Source of the DNA: Nocardia anaemiae NBRC 100462
Lineage (GTDB): Bacteria; Actinomycetota; Actinomycetes; Mycobacteriales; Mycobacteriaceae
Direction: 5' to 3'
Length of the DNA stretch: 64,000 nucleotides
NCBI RefSeq assembly: GCF_001612725.1
Contig: NZ_BDAZ01000008.1
Span: 310,001-374,000, forward strand
Position numbers and translations under genes: made by a program. Below are positions 17,542-27,200 of this stretch, piece by piece (position 1 is the first letter of the stretch; each line of letters begins with the position of its first letter). The notes beneath the pieces were generated by a model. That model searched no databases. It saw only the letters and a program-made list of their open reading frames with translations, and was not told the origin of the DNA.

Positions 17542-17568
17542 TTAGCACTCGGATGCCGAGAGTGCTAA
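17542..17568. promoter_or_regulatory. CIRCE element (HrcA operator), perfect match
   Basis: TTAGCACTC - 9 nt - GAGTGCTAA is an exact consensus CIRCE inverted repeat. It lies 74 bp upstream of the hsp20 start, so hsp20 is predicted to be repressed by HrcA and induced by heat. The hrcA gene is not in the window. Confidence 0.93.
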
Positions 17569-17641
17569 CTTAGATGGTGCACAGCTTCCGGCGCCTGCCG
17601 CCGTGGCAGGCGTCGCCGCTAGCGAAATGGAGGTGATTGCT

Positions 17642-18085
17642 GTGCTTCGGTTCGATCCATTCCATGACATCGACACCGTGGCTCGCCAACTGCTCGGTGA
17701 ATCCATGGGAACATCGCGCGCGCCGCGCTTCATGCCGATGGATCTTTTCAAGGCAGGCGATCATTACGTACTCAACGCCGACCTGCCCGGTGTGGACCCC
17801 GGCTCGGTCGATGTGAGCGTCGACAACGGCACGCTCACCCTGCGCGCACAGCGCAGCCTGCCGAGTGACGAAGGCGTCCAATGGATTGCGTCCGAGCGCT
17901 TCGCCGGTACCTATATGCGCCAGCTCAGCCTCGGCGACAATGTCGATGCCGAGAAGATCAGCGCGACCTATAACAACGGCGTGCTTTCGGTGACGATTCC
18001 GATCGCCGAGAAGGCCAAGCCGCGCCGAATCGAAATCTCCGGTTCCAACCAGCCGCGGACGATCGAGGCGGGTTCGTCCGGCTAG
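17642..18085 (+). CDS. hsp20: Hsp20 / alpha-crystallin small heat-shock protein
   Basis: This 147-aa ATP-independent holdase keeps unfolding proteins soluble during stress. GTG 17642 was chosen because GGAGGTGATTGCT precedes it and it gives the family start MLRFDPFHDIDTVARQL; the same frame is open a little upstream. The alpha-crystallin domain covers about residues 35-130, with FKAGDHYVLNADLPGVDPGSVDVSVDNGTLTL split over its strands, and AYNNGVLSV-like YNNGVLSVTIP near its end. The C-terminal IEIS is close to the I-x-I oligomerisation motif. It is regulated by the CIRCE element upstream. A 12-bp stem terminator follows. Confidence 0.93.
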   Translation: MLRFDPFHDIDTVARQLLGESMGTSRAPRFMPMDLFKAGDHYVLNADLPGVDPGSVDVSVDNGTLTLRAQRSLPSDEGVQWIASERFAGTYMRQLSLGDNVDAEKISATYNNGVLSVTIPIAEKAKPRRIEISGSNQPRTIEAGSSG

Positions 18086-18098
18086 ATCGGTGGGTCAT

Positions 18099-18139
18099 GC
18101 TCCCGCACCGCCCGCGCCCGCTGATCGCGGTGCGGGAGC
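18099..18139. terminator. Bidirectional hairpin between hsp20 and truA
   Basis: Inverted repeat GCTCCCGCACCG (18099-18110) / CGGTGCGGGAGC (18128-18139) is a perfect 12-bp stem between two convergent genes. No long T-tract follows on either side, as is common in high-GC genomes. Confidence 0.7.
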
Positions 18140-18150
18140 GCCCCGCCGGA

Positions 18151-19104
18151 TCACTCGCCGCAGCAGCCTTCGGTTGGGACAGTACGCATTTCGCGGGTTT
18201 CGGCATTGCGCGCGGCGAGGTGGGCGTCGTCCGGGTAGTCGACGGCGATGAGGCTCAGGCCGTGGGCGGGAGCCACAGTGACCGAACTGGAGCGCTCGGT
18301 TTCGTTAAGTAGTGCGCCGACCCACTCTGGCGTGCGCCTGCCCTCCCCCACCGCGAGCACCGCACCGACGAGACTGCGAACCATGGACCAGCAGAACGCG
18401 TCCGCGCTGACATAGGCGGTCAGCAGATCACCGTCACGCACCCAGTCGAAGCGCTGGAGTTCACGGACGGTGGTCGCACCATCACGGCGGCGACAGAATG
18501 CGGCAAAGTTGTGCAGGCCCAATAGCTTTCGTGACGCCGCACGCATGGCTTCGAGGTCGACGTCGTGGCGGCAGGCGACAACGCTGCGGGCCTGCAGCGG
18601 CTCGGCGCCATAGGGTGCGGTGGTCAGCCGATACGCATAGTGGCGGCGGATCGCCGAGAAGCGTGCGTCGAATTCGGGCGGTGCGACGCGAATATTCTTG
18701 ATTCGCACGTCTTTCGGCAGGAACCGTGCCATCCGATGGATGAGCTTGGCCGCATCGGGTTCGCTGCCGGTATCGAAATGCGCGACCTGCCCCTCGGCGT
18801 GCACACCGGCATCGGTACGGCCCGCAACCGTCAATTGGATCGGCTCCCGCAAGACCTTGCTCAGCGACTCCTCGAGCACGCCCTGCACGGTGCGCAGACC
18901 GGGCTGGCGCGCCCAGCCGATGAAATCCGTTCCGTCGTAACCGATATCGAGCCGCACTCGAACCGAGTCGGCATCGGACTCCGCCCGCGCATCGGCCGCG
19001 TTCTGCGCGGCTGCGTCCTGCACGGCTGCTTCCTGCAGGGCCGCGGGCGAATCCACCTGCGCGGACGCGCTCACCGCCGCATCCACCGAATCCTTCTCGG
19101 TCAC
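18151..19104 (-). CDS. truA: tRNA pseudouridine(38-40) synthase TruA
   Basis: TruA converts U38-U40 of tRNA anticodon stems to pseudouridine. GTG 19104 is preceded by AGGAGATCCT and was preferred over a much longer open frame whose upstream part is a low-complexity shadow of rplQ. The N-terminal about 45 residues are an Ala/Gln/Asp-rich extension ([20 protein letters not shown]). The enzyme proper begins at [20 protein letters not shown]. The catalytic Asp is in [27 protein letters not shown] and [18 protein letters not shown] are further signatures. The total is 317 aa. It follows rplQ as in most actinobacteria, but a hairpin separates them. Confidence 0.95.
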   Translation of the reverse strand: MTEKDSVDAAVSASAQVDSPAALQEAAVQDAAAQNAADARAESDADSVRVRLDIGYDGTDFIGWARQPGLRTVQGVLEESLSKVLREPIQLTVAGRTDAGVHAEGQVAHFDTGSEPDAAKLIHRMARFLPKDVRIKNIRVAPPEFDARFSAIRRHYAYRLTTAPYGAEPLQARSVVACRHDVDLEAMRAASRKLLGLHNFAAFCRRRDGATTVRELQRFDWVRDGDLLTAYVSADAFCWSMVRSLVGAVLAVGEGRRTPEWVGALLNETERSSSVTVAPAHGLSLIAVDYPDDAHLAARNAETREMRTVPTEGCCGE

Positions 19105-19179
19105 AGGATCTCCTAATCGAACACGGTTCGCTCCGGCCGGAACGAAACCCGATATCAGCGCACTTGCCTCGGATACGAG

Positions 19180-19212
19180 CGAGCCCGCCGACCCACAGGG
19201 GCGGCGGGCTCG
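19180..19212. terminator. Hairpin between rplQ and truA
   Basis: CGAGCCCGCCG (19180-19190) and CGGCGGGCTCG (19202-19212) form a perfect 11-bp stem with an 11-nt loop, 23 bp after the rplQ stop. It probably ends or attenuates the alpha operon, leaving truA partly on its own promoter in the 75 bp before its start. Confidence 0.65.
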
Positions 19213-19234
19213 TTCGAGAACTCCAACGCGAGCG

Positions 19235-19762
19235 TCAGGCGTCCTTCTTGTCCTCAGCGGCCTCGTCGGCAGCGGGGGCCTCGGCCTCGACGGTCTCGGC
19301 GACGGCCTCTTCGGCCTGCTCCTCGACCACGGTCTCGGCGGCGGGCGCCTCGGCCTTCTTGGACGCGGCAACGCGGCGGGCGCGGTCGGCCTCATTGGTC
19401 ACGGTCTTCTCCCGGACCAGCTCGATGACCGCCATCGGTGCGTTGTCACCCTTACGGGGCAGCGTCTTGGTGATGCGGGTGTAGCCACCCTCGCGGCCCT
19501 CGAACGACGGACCGATCGAGGCGAAGAGCTCGTGGACGACATCCTTGTTGCGGATGACCTTGAGCACCTCGCGCCGGTCGGCCAGGGTGCCGGCCTTCGC
19601 CTTGGTGACCAGCTTCTCGGCGTAGGGGCGCAGCGCCTTGGCCTTGGCCTCGGTGGTCGTGATCCGACCGTGCTCGAAGAGCGCCGTGGCCAGATTGGCG
19701 AAGATCGCCTTCTGGTGCGACGCCGACCCGCCGAAGCGGGCACCCTTCTTGGGCTTGGGCAT
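19235..19762 (-). CDS. rplQ: 50S ribosomal protein L17
   Basis: L17 (bL17) lies near the polypeptide exit tunnel of the large subunit. The 175-aa protein begins [20 protein letters not shown], with the family segments [20 protein letters not shown] and RRAGGYTRI-like REGGYTRI. Residues after about 118 are a low-complexity Ala/Glu extension ([20 protein letters not shown]) that is longer than in E. coli (127 aa) but common in actinobacteria. It is last of the alpha operon rpsM-rpsK-rpsD-rpoA-rplQ. Confidence 0.97.
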   Translation of the reverse strand: MPKPKKGARFGGSASHQKAIFANLATALFEHGRITTTEAKAKALRPYAEKLVTKAKAGTLADRREVLKVIRNKDVVHELFASIGPSFEGREGGYTRITKTLPRKGDNAPMAVIELVREKTVTNEADRARRVAASKKAEAPAAETVVEEQAEEAVAETVEAEAPAADEAAEDKKDA

Positions 19763-19811
19763 TGTTTGTTCTCCTTGTGTGAGGCCGGGCCGGGGTGCCT
19801 ACCCCAGCGGC

Positions 19812-20870
19812 CTAGAGCTGTTCGGTCTCGGCGTAGTCCTGCTCGCCGCCATCGGTGTCACTGAACGTGCCGCTGTCGCTCCACGTTCCGGTGCTCGCGT
19901 CGTAACCCACCACGGACGAAGGATCGAACGAGGCCGGGCTGTCCTTCAGCGAGAGGCCCAGCGCATGCAGCTTGACCTTGACCTCGTCGATGGACTTCTG
20001 GCCGAAGTTGCGGATGTCCAGCAGATCCGATTCGGTACGGGCGACCAGCTCGCCGACCGTGTGCACGCCCTCGCGCTTGAGGCAGTTGTAGGACCGGACG
20101 GTGAGGTCCAGATCCTCGATCGGCAGACCGAACGAGGCGATGTGATCCGCCTCGGCCGGTGACGGGCCGATCTCGATGCCTTCGGCTTCGACATTGAGCT
20201 CACGGGCCAGCCCGAACAGCTCGACCAGGGTCTTGCCCGCCGAAGCGAGCGCGTCCCGGGCGGTGATGGAGTTCTTGGTCTCCACGTCCAGGATCAGACG
20301 GTCGAAGTCGGTGCGCTGCTCGACACGGGTGGCCTCCACCTTGTAGGTCACCTTGAGCACCGGCGAGTAGATCGAATCCACCGGGATCCGGCCGATTTCC
20401 GCGCCGGACGCCTTGTTCTGCACCGCCGGGACGTAACCGCGACCGCGCTCGACGACGAGCTCGATCTCCAGCTTGCCCTTGTCGTTCAGGGTGGCGATGT
20501 GCATATCCGGGTTGTGCACGACAACACCGGCAGGCGGCACGATGTCACCGGCGGTGACGGTGCCCGGGCCCTGCTTGCGCACGTACATCGTGACCGGCTC
20601 GTCCTCCTCCGAGGACACGACCAGACCCTTGAGGTTCAGGATGATGTCGGTGACATCCTCCTTCACACCGGGGACGGTGGTGAACTCGTGCAGGACGCCG
20701 TCGATGCGGATGCTCGTGACCGCGGCCCCCGGAATCGAGGACAGCAGGGTACGCCGCAGCGAGTTGCCGAGGGTGTAACCGAAGCCGGGCTCGAGCGGTT
20801 CGATGGTGAACTTCGAGCGGTTCTCGGCGACGACCTCTTCGGTCAGCGTCGGACGCTGTGAAATCAGCAT
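19812..20870 (-). CDS. rpoA: DNA-directed RNA polymerase subunit alpha
   Basis: This is the scaffold of RNA polymerase assembly. The start at ATG 20870 gives MLISQRPTL as in mycobacteria and lies nine bases after AGGAGG; an ATG at 20879 is directly against the Shine-Dalgarno and is unlikely. The N-terminal assembly domain covers about 1-230 ([20 protein letters not shown], DAnSI-type [13 protein letters not shown]). The C-terminal domain (helix-hairpin, [19 protein letters not shown]) covers about 255-320, followed by a 30-residue acidic tail. The length is 352 aa. Confidence 0.97.
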   Translation of the reverse strand: MLISQRPTLTEEVVAENRSKFTIEPLEPGFGYTLGNSLRRTLLSSIPGAAVTSIRIDGVLHEFTTVPGVKEDVTDIILNLKGLVVSSEEDEPVTMYVRKQGPGTVTAGDIVPPAGVVVHNPDMHIATLNDKGKLEIELVVERGRGYVPAVQNKASGAEIGRIPVDSIYSPVLKVTYKVEATRVEQRTDFDRLILDVETKNSITARDALASAGKTLVELFGLARELNVEAEGIEIGPSPAEADHIASFGLPIEDLDLTVRSYNCLKREGVHTVGELVARTESDLLDIRNFGQKSIDEVKVKLHALGLSLKDSPASFDPSSVVGYDASTGTWSDSGTFSDTDGGEQDYAETEQL

Positions 20871-20925
20871 TTGGATCATCCTCCTGTACGGGCGCCCACT
20901 ATTTGACGCCCACGTCTTAGGGGTT

Positions 20926-20959
20926 GTGCGCGATCGCCCCGATAAGGACGATCGCGCAC
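20926..20959. terminator. Hairpin between rpsD and rpoA
   Basis: GTGCGCGATCG (20926-20936) and CGATCGCGCAC (20949-20959) form an 11-bp perfect stem just after rpsD. Because rpoA and rplQ follow on the same strand, it more likely attenuates or protects the transcript than ends it. Confidence 0.5.
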
Positions 20960-20975
20960 CAGCAGCGGAAGCTGT

Positions 20976-21581
20976 TTACTTCGAGTAGTACTCGACGATC
21001 AGCTGTTCCTGCAGCGGCACATCGATCTGGGCGCGCTCGGGGAGCTGGTGCACCAGCACCCGCAACCGGCCCGGGATCACCTGCAGCCAGCCCGGAACCG
21101 GGCGATCGCCGACGGTCTCGCGCGCGACCTGGAACGGCAGCGTGCCGAGCGACTTCTCCTTGACATCGATGATGTCGTACTGGGTCACCTGGAAGCTGGG
21201 GACGTTCACGGCCCGGTTGTTCACCAGGAAGTGACCGTGGCTGACCAGCTGGCGAGCCTGCCGACGGGTGCGCGCCAGACCGGCGCGGTACACGACGTTG
21301 TCGAGACGGGTCTCGAGCAAGCGGAGCAGGTTGTCACCGGTCTTGCCCTTGAGGCGGTTGGCCTCTTCGTAGTACCGGCGGAACTGCTTCTCCATGACGC
21401 CGTAGGAGAAGCGCGCCTTCTGCTTCTCCTGCAGCTGGAGCAGGTACTCGCTCTCCTTGATCCGCGCGCGGCCGTGCTGGCCCGGCGGGTACGGACGACG
21501 CTCGAACGCCTGGTCGCCTCCGACGAGGTCGACCCGAAGACGACGCGACTTGCGGGTGATGGGGCCTGTGTAACGAGCCAT
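20976..21581 (-). CDS. rpsD: 30S ribosomal protein S4
   Basis: S4 (uS4) nucleates assembly of the 16S 5' domain. The 201-aa protein starts MARYTGPITRKSRRLRVDL, followed by the S4 RNA-binding domain (RLDNVVYRAGLARTRRQARQ and SHGHFLVNNRAVNVPS, about residues 92-125). No zinc CxxC is present at the N-terminus (the C-minus form). It has the actinobacterial position between rpsK and rpoA. Confidence 0.97.
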   Translation of the reverse strand: MARYTGPITRKSRRLRVDLVGGDQAFERRPYPPGQHGRARIKESEYLLQLQEKQKARFSYGVMEKQFRRYYEEANRLKGKTGDNLLRLLETRLDNVVYRAGLARTRRQARQLVSHGHFLVNNRAVNVPSFQVTQYDIIDVKEKSLGTLPFQVARETVGDRPVPGWLQVIPGRLRVLVHQLPERAQIDVPLQEQLIVEYYSK

Positions 21582-21601
21582 TTTTCGTTATTCCTTTCCC
21601 G

Positions 21602-22015
21602 CTAGACGCGACGCCGCTTGGGCGGACGGCAGCCGTTGTGCGGCTGCGGGGTGACATCGGAGATCGTGCCGACTTCCAGGCCTGCGGCCTGCAGCGAACG
21701 GATCGCGGTCTCACGGCCCGAACCCGGGCCCTTGACGAACACATCGACCTTCTTGACGCCGTTCTCCTGCGCCTTGCGGGCGGCGTTCTCGGCGGCGAGC
21801 TGCGCGGCGAACGGGGTCGACTTGCGCGAACCCTTGAAGCCGACGTGGCCCGAAGACGCCCACGAGATGACGTTGCCGGACGGGTCGGTGATCGACACGA
21901 TCGTGTTGTTGAACGTGCTCTTGATGTGCGCGTGGCCGTGCGGGACGTTCTTCTTTTCCCGGCGACGCGACTTCTGGGTCTTCTTGGGGCCGGAGGCCCG
22001 ACTCTTCGGAGGCAT
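21602..22015 (-). CDS. rpsK: 30S ribosomal protein S11
   Basis: S11 (uS11) is part of the platform around the E site. The 137-aa protein shows [39 protein letters not shown] and the C-terminal [16 protein letters not shown], all diagnostic. It lies nine bases after rpsM in the alpha operon. Confidence 0.97.
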   Translation of the reverse strand: MPPKSRASGPKKTQKSRRREKKNVPHGHAHIKSTFNNTIVSITDPSGNVISWASSGHVGFKGSRKSTPFAAQLAAENAARKAQENGVKKVDVFVKGPGSGRETAIRSLQAAGLEVGTISDVTPQPHNGCRPPKRRRV

Positions 22016-22024
22016 CCTTATCCC

Positions 22025-22396
22025 CTACTTCTTCTTGCCTGCGACGGTGCGCTTCGGGCCCTTGCGGGTGCGCGCGTTGGTCTTGGTGCGCTGGCCACGC
22101 ACGGGCAGGCCACGACGGTGGCGCAGACCCTGGTAGCAGCCGATCTCGATCTTGCGTCGAATGTCGGCCTGCACCTCGCGGCGCAGGTCACCCTCGACCT
22201 TGAGGGCCGAACCCTCGATGTAGTCACGCAGCTGCGTGACCTGCTCGTCGCTGAGGTCCTTCGACCGCAGGTCGGGGCTGACGCCCGTCGCCTCGAGAAT
22301 CTCCTTGGCGCGGGTACGGCCGATGCCGAAAATGTAGGTCAGCGCGATCTCCATGCGCTTTTCACGCGGGAGATCAACGCCCATGAGACGTGCCAT
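22025..22396 (-). CDS. rpsM: 30S ribosomal protein S13
   Basis: S13 (uS13) sits in the head of the small subunit and contacts 5S-side bridges and P-site tRNA. The 123-aa protein begins [20 protein letters not shown], has the helix [14 protein letters not shown] and ends in the basic tail [17 protein letters not shown]. The RBS AAGGAACCTGCCAC precedes the ATG. A 254-bp leader separates it from rpmJ, unusually long for this operon, and holds no gene. Confidence 0.97.
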   Translation of the reverse strand: MARLMGVDLPREKRMEIALTYIFGIGRTRAKEILEATGVSPDLRSKDLSDEQVTQLRDYIEGSALKVEGDLRREVQADIRRKIEIGCYQGLRHRRGLPVRGQRTKTNARTRKGPKRTVAGKKK

Positions 22397-22650
22397 GTGG
22401 CAGGTTCCTTAATCGTTGCGGAGGTCTGCTCCCTGTCCGTCCCCTCGTCTGGTGGGGCACCGGCCTCCGTACCGGTGGTTGGCTCGCACACCTCGGACCT
22501 TGCGATTCCAAGGAACCGCGCGGTCCGAAAATCCGCAGTGTGCGGCTGGAACTGGGAGTTCTTCACGGGGCGAGTGCTTGCAGCTCACCCCCATTCAGTT
22601 CTGTGTGGCCAAGCCGATCATGGATCGGTGCACGGCTGGTGCTGCGAAAA

Positions 22651-22764
22651 TCAGCCCTGACGCTGCTTGTGGCGCAGGTTTTCGCAGATCACCATGACCC
22701 GACCGTGACGGCGGATCACCTTGCACTTCTCGCAGATCTTCTTGACGCTCGGCTGAACCTTCAC
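22651..22764 (-). CDS. rpmJ: 50S ribosomal protein L36
   Basis: This is a 37-aa L36 (bL36). The start is GTG at 22764, and the product reads [20 protein letters not shown] then [17 protein letters not shown]. Zinc ligands of the C-plus form are present (Cys11, Cys14, Cys27 and a C-terminal His). It lies between infA and rpsM as in mycobacteria, but is spaced 290 bp from infA. Confidence 0.96.
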   Translation of the reverse strand: MKVQPSVKKICEKCKVIRRHGRVMVICENLRHKQRQG

Positions 22765-22951
22765 GTCCGTCCAATCTTGTTCGGTTCACACGGGTGTGAA
22801 CACAGTTTTTCCCCAGCCGGGAGGCTGAGGAAGTCTGTTGCTCGCCGCGCTGGACGGCGAGCTTGGTCTTTGCCACCGTCCTGGGCGGCGTGCTCGATGG
22901 GCAAAGCCCAGACCCTGGTGGGGGTCCGGGGGCGAAGCCCGCCGGGCGGGG

Positions 22952-22971
22952 TGTGGGGGTTGCACCCCACA
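22952..22971. repeat. Hairpin in a GC-rich actinobacterial intergenic repeat (infA-rpmJ spacer)
   Basis: TGTGGGG-GTTGCA-CCCCACA forms a 7-bp stem followed by AAAC. It is the right part of a GGGGTCCGGGGGCGAAGCCC-type run (from about 22918) that resembles dispersed intergenic repeats of Nocardia and Rhodococcus. It may act as an attenuator in the infA-rpmJ spacer. Confidence 0.55.
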
Positions 22972-22977
22972 AAACAC

Positions 22978-23061
22978 CAAGTGAATCGACCACGGCGAGC
23001 GCTCTCCGCGAGCAGCGGTCGCCCACTCGATTCACTTGCGGTCGCCCACTCGATTCACTTG
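22978..23061. repeat. 23-bp tandem duplication at the 3' end of infA with an inverted partner
   Basis: CGGTCGCCCACTCGATTCACTTG occurs at 23016-23038 and again, identical and abutting, at 23039-23061, where it covers the infA stop codon. The reverse complement of its last 12 bases (CAAGTGAATCGA) lies at 22978-22989. A stem of 12 bp can therefore form with either copy. Confidence 0.85.
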
Positions 23062-23276
23062 TAGCGGTAAACGATGCGGCCGCGCGACAGGTCGTAGGGC
23101 GAAAGCTCGACGACCACACGGTCCTCGGGAAGGATGCGAATGTAGTGCTGCCGCATCTTTCCGCTGATGTGCGCGAGAACCTTGTGCCCGTTCTCGAGCT
23201 CGATCCGGAACATCGCATTGGGCAGCGGCTCGACAACTCGACCCTCGACCTCGATGGCCCCGTCCTTCTTCGCCAT
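23055..23276 (-). CDS. infA: Translation initiation factor IF-1
   Basis: IF-1 is a 73-aa OB-fold protein that occupies the ribosomal A site during initiation. The sequence [20 protein letters not shown] and [20 protein letters not shown] is nearly the actinobacterial consensus. The RBS GCGGAGGAC precedes the ATG. It heads the alpha operon and reads leftwards. Upstream of it the expected neighbour map is replaced by about 19.6 kb of other genes. Confidence 0.97.
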
Positions 23277-24174
23277 GTCCTCCGCGATCCCGGTTTACGC
23301 TCAAACCTGGTTTGATTGCCTTGTATCTGATTCCATGTAACCCATCGGTCGAACCGATCGGCGGCATGCAAACAGTCGGCGCGTAGGTGCACCGCCGACC
23401 AAGCTTACCGGTTTAATTGCTGGCAGGCCAATTCGCCCTGGTCACACGCGCCCACTGACGTGCTCGAGGCGGTGCACCGAGCCGCAATTGCCAGCGTAGT
23501 CGTGGTGCCAAGAGCCGCGTTGGAGCGGTGACGTCGCGCAGTGGCCACTGTCGGTGACGAGGCAGAAACCGGTGATGACCTGATCATCGTCGAATGCCAT
23601 CGGCTTCTTCTGCACGGCCGTCCTTATCTTGCACGATCCCCTTCCTCGGAACGGCCATGGCGTCGAGATCGGGGGTTCGTCGCTATCCATCCCGGCCGAG
23701 CGGCAGCGGTGATCTTCGCGCGGCGGCATGGCACCGTCGGGAGCCGGTCTTGCCTTGGACGTCGTCGACGCTCCGGGTTCCGCTGCCGCACGGGAGCGGT
23801 GCTTCGCGAACGGGTCGGAACGGATGCGGTGGAGCGCGTTCGTCACTCGGGCACGGCAGCATCGAAGAAGACGTGTACTTGCCGGGATCCATGAGGCCGC
23901 CCTCGCCGGAATGTAAAAGCCTGCCGGAGATCAGGATCGAGCGGGCCGTGGTGGTGAAGCAGACGCTCGGCAATCGGCCCTGCGTAGTGAGCGCGGTCAT
24001 ACAGCGTGACACATCCGGGCGGCTTATCGAGAGGTGCATGGGGCCAACAGATCCCGGTATCGGGGACGTTCGAAAACCGGTCATACGGCCCACTCCCCAA
24101 CCGTGATGAGGCGGAGTCGTCGCGTAAACTGACCCCAGCCCAGGAATAAAGGTCGAGCAGATCAAGGGGGACGC
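23277..24174. other. Intergenic region between infA and the giant EspI-like gene, no confident gene
   Basis: About 900 bp lie between two divergent genes, which must contain both upstream regions. No known family was recognised. Two minus-strand frames have protein-like composition: 23442-23600 (listed separately) and 23843-24100, an 85-codon frame with CVTLYDRAHYAG, loosely like a beta/gamma-crystallin half motif. They may be pieces of a decayed small secreted-protein gene. A TAAACT box at 24125-24130 could be the -10 of the giant gene. Confidence 0.4.
23442..23600 (-). CDS. Hypothetical 52-aa Cys/His-rich ORF, uncertain
   Basis: From ATG 23600 the frame encodes 52 residues with strong third-position GC bias and three cysteines (FCLVTDSGHCATSP and AGNCGSVHRLEHV). 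The pattern loosely recalls the C-terminal half of small secreted inhibitor or crystallin-like proteins, but no signal peptide precedes it in this frame, so it may be the surviving end of a broken gene. No function is assigned. Confidence 0.3.
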   Translation of the reverse strand: MAFDDDQVITGFCLVTDSGHCATSPLQRGSWHHDYAGNCGSVHRLEHVSGRV

Positions 24175-24252
24175 GTGAGGGAGCGCAGCGAGCGAATCAG
24201 CACAGCGCCCTCGGGCACGGCGCAGCTGAGCGCCAGCGAGGCGGAGTCGTGA
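24175..24252 (+). CDS. Short upstream ORF (25 aa) translationally coupled to the EspI-like gene
   Basis: GTG 24175, after AAGGGGGACGC, opens a 25-codon frame reading VRERSERISTAPSGTAQLSA plus SEAES. Its TGA overlaps the GTG start of the giant gene in GTGA. The peptide is polar and looks like the RERSER-type leader fragments carried by dispersed repeats upstream of many Nocardia and Rhodococcus genes. It may serve to deliver ribosomes to the next start. An alternative is a repeat element that is not translated. Confidence 0.5.
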   Translation: MRERSERISTAPSGTAQLSASEAES

Positions 24253-27200
24253 GCCGTAATAACGACGGCCTCCCCATGCTGCCCCCGTGGCTTTCCGAGA
24301 GCGATGTCACCGGCGGCTACGAAGCGCCCGTACAGAACCTGCCACACGACGACCTCATCGATGAAGCGCCTTCGCGGCGTGGACGTTCCAAGCGTGCGCC
24401 GGAGGCGGAGCGTCCCGAAGCCGCGCGCCGGGAAAAGCGCCGATTCGGCCGACGCAAAGGTAAGGACGAGCAGTCCGAGGACCCCGGCCAGCGCCCGGGT
24501 TCGGCGGCACGCGAATTGTCCGGTCCCGGTTTCGAACTGCACAGTGGACCGAGTGGCTTCCAGGGCCCGAACGCCTTTCCTGGACCCGAACCCCAGCGCG
24601 GCCCGGAGCACGGGGACTCGCGACAGGGATCGCCGCCCGGCTACGGTCCACACGCGAGTCCGGATGGTTCGCCGCATTCGGAAAACGGCTGGCAGGGCAG
24701 CAATCCGCTGCCGACCCGCAACCCACGTCAACCCTCCGCCGGATTCGCCCCCCTCGGCGGCAGGCCGCCGACGCCACCGGTGGTTCCCGCACACCTTTCC
24801 GGTCCGCAGCAGCCCACTGCCGACTACCAGCAGCCGGGGGTAGGCCAACCGACTGCCACAGAGCCGCCCGCATCCGTCGAGGAAACGGTGCGCTACCAAC
24901 CGTCGCGCCCCAACCTGCCGCCCTCGCCGAACCAGGCGGCCGCACAACCATATTCGCCTGCCACACCACCGCAGCCGCCAACGAGCGAGCAGCCCGGCAC
25001 GCCGCCGACCGGCGACTTCGACGCCCCGCCGCCATGGCTCGATACACCACGGACCGAACAAGGCCAACTGTCGCCCGAAGCGGCTGGCGTGGGCCCGCGC
25101 ACCCCCGAAGCCTCGGCACCCGTTCACTCCGGCCCGACCTCGGCGCCCGAAAATCGCTTCGACAACGGCCAGCTCGTCGGACCGCCCACCCGGCATGATG
25201 AGCCTGGGCCGCATGATCCGCGCGGAATAGACAGTCCACCTTCGCGACTCGACGAGTCGCGGGCGGGCTCGCGCACGGACAGCGCAGCGTCGGGAATCGA
25301 CGAATCACAGCCGGGCTCACGCACAGACAACGCAGCGTCGCGACTCGACGAATCACAGCCGGGCTCACGCACAGACAACGCAGCGTCGCGACTCGACGAA
25401 TCACAGCCGGGCTCACGCACAGACAACGCAGCGTCGCGACTCGACGAGTCGCAGCCGGGCTCACACACAGACAACGCAAGGTCGGGAATCGACGAGTCGG
25501 GGGCTGGCTCGGCGCAGCAATTGGACGACGCGCGTCGGCTGGGTTCGCAAGGTGACGATGGTCCGCCGCCTTGGCTTGCGCCGCAGGATCGCATCGCTGA
25601 TGAGCAAGAGGGTGCGCGGAGCGGGCAGCGGCCTGAGTTGCCGCCGCCACCTGGAGAGTTCGATGCACAGTCGGCCGTGGATTCCGGCGTGCCTTCGGAC
25701 GCTGGCGCGGCAGGTGGTTCCGGCTCGGCAGCCGGGGCGGCGACGGATGAATCGGAGACGGTCGGCCGCACGGATCAGGGTTCGGCGCGAGTGTTCGGTA
25801 CCGAGCAAGCGGCGGAAGACGCGGCTGGTTCTGCCGAAGGCGCGGGAACGGGTGACCGGGCGGAATCCCCCGGTGCGACACCGATATTCGATTCCGCGAC
25901 GGTCGATCCGACTAGGCGGTCGGGCGGGGCTCCCGGCACCGGCCACCCCACCACGGGCGGAACACCTTCGGGCACAGTATCGTCCGCGAGTGGCGGCACA
26001 CCCCACGACTACGGCCAGTACGGCCAGGCGACGCAAACCCCCAACGCCGACCCAGCCGCCGCGCAGGCCCCCGATTCGGGGGCGACACCTCAGACATCGG
26101 GCCAGTTCCATCGCCCCGCGTCCACACCACAGGCACTCGGCAACGACTTCCACCGACCGCCATCGACACCGCAAGCACTCGGCAACGACTTCCAACGACC
26201 CCCATCGGCACCGCAGGCACCCGACGAATTCGACCGCCCCGCACCACCCACGCCTGGCGGCGACTTCCACAGACCGGCATCGGCACCGCAGGCACCGGGC
26301 GGCGAGTTCGACCAGCCGCCCTTCGCGCCGCAGGAAACTGATGCGCAGGGGCCGACCGGATCGGCGACACCCGAATGGGCCACCGGCTCCAATCCGGCGG
26401 TTTCCGAGTTCCGAGGACCGGCGTCGGCGCCGGGCGAGGAGCCCGGAAGGCCGGGCGCGGGATCGCAGGGAACCTCGGCCGAAGCCCCAGTGCCGACCGG
26501 GACCGCAGGGCAGTCTGGATCCGCTGCGGCGCAACGAGGACGCGGGTCGGCCGCGCCTGGTTGGGCAGCGCACCCCGTGCCAGGGACGACGGGCGCACCA
26601 ACGCCCGTCGGCGGACGGCACCGGTTGCCGTCGGAGATCGACGCCGCCAACGAGCCGGGTGCGTCTGGCGATGACGTCGCGCGGACGACCGACACTGTTG
26701 GCGACCAGCATGTTCCGACCGGCGAGCAGGCGGCACCGCACGCGCCACGCGACAAAGAAGGCCCAGCCGGAGCGCAGTCCGCGGTAGCCGAAGGGCACAT
26801 CGGCGACCGCAACGATGCCGGATTCGCGCACCCCGCGACGGGCCCGCAAGCACCAGGCACCGACCAGCCGAATAGCCAGGGGCACAACGGAACTGGATAC
26901 GCCCAGCCGCCTACAGGCCAATCACCCAGTGGCGACCAAGCCCGGCCATGGCAGACCGGACCCGGGTACGCGCAACCGTCCATCGGGCAGGCACCCGGCG
27001 ACGATCACGCACCAGGGCAGGGCAACCCCGCACCCACGGGCCAAGTGCCGGGCAGCGACCCTGCGCCACAGCAAGGCGGAGCCGGAGCAGCGGTGCACGC
27101 TTCTGGCGATCTGGCACCGTGGCAGGCTGGTCCTGCGCCCACGGGCCAAGCGCCCGGCAGCGACTTCGCACCATCACAGAGCGCCCCTATCGAACGCGCA

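Noticed and set aside
19105..19395. N-terminal extension of truA into rplQ
   Set aside because: It overlaps the rplQ coding end and is an Arg/Pro shadow. The GTG at 19104 has a clear RBS and rplQ is certain.
25242..25511. CRISPR array
   Set aside because: The 48-bp units abut without unique spacers, differ gradually, and stay in the reading frame of the EspI-like protein.
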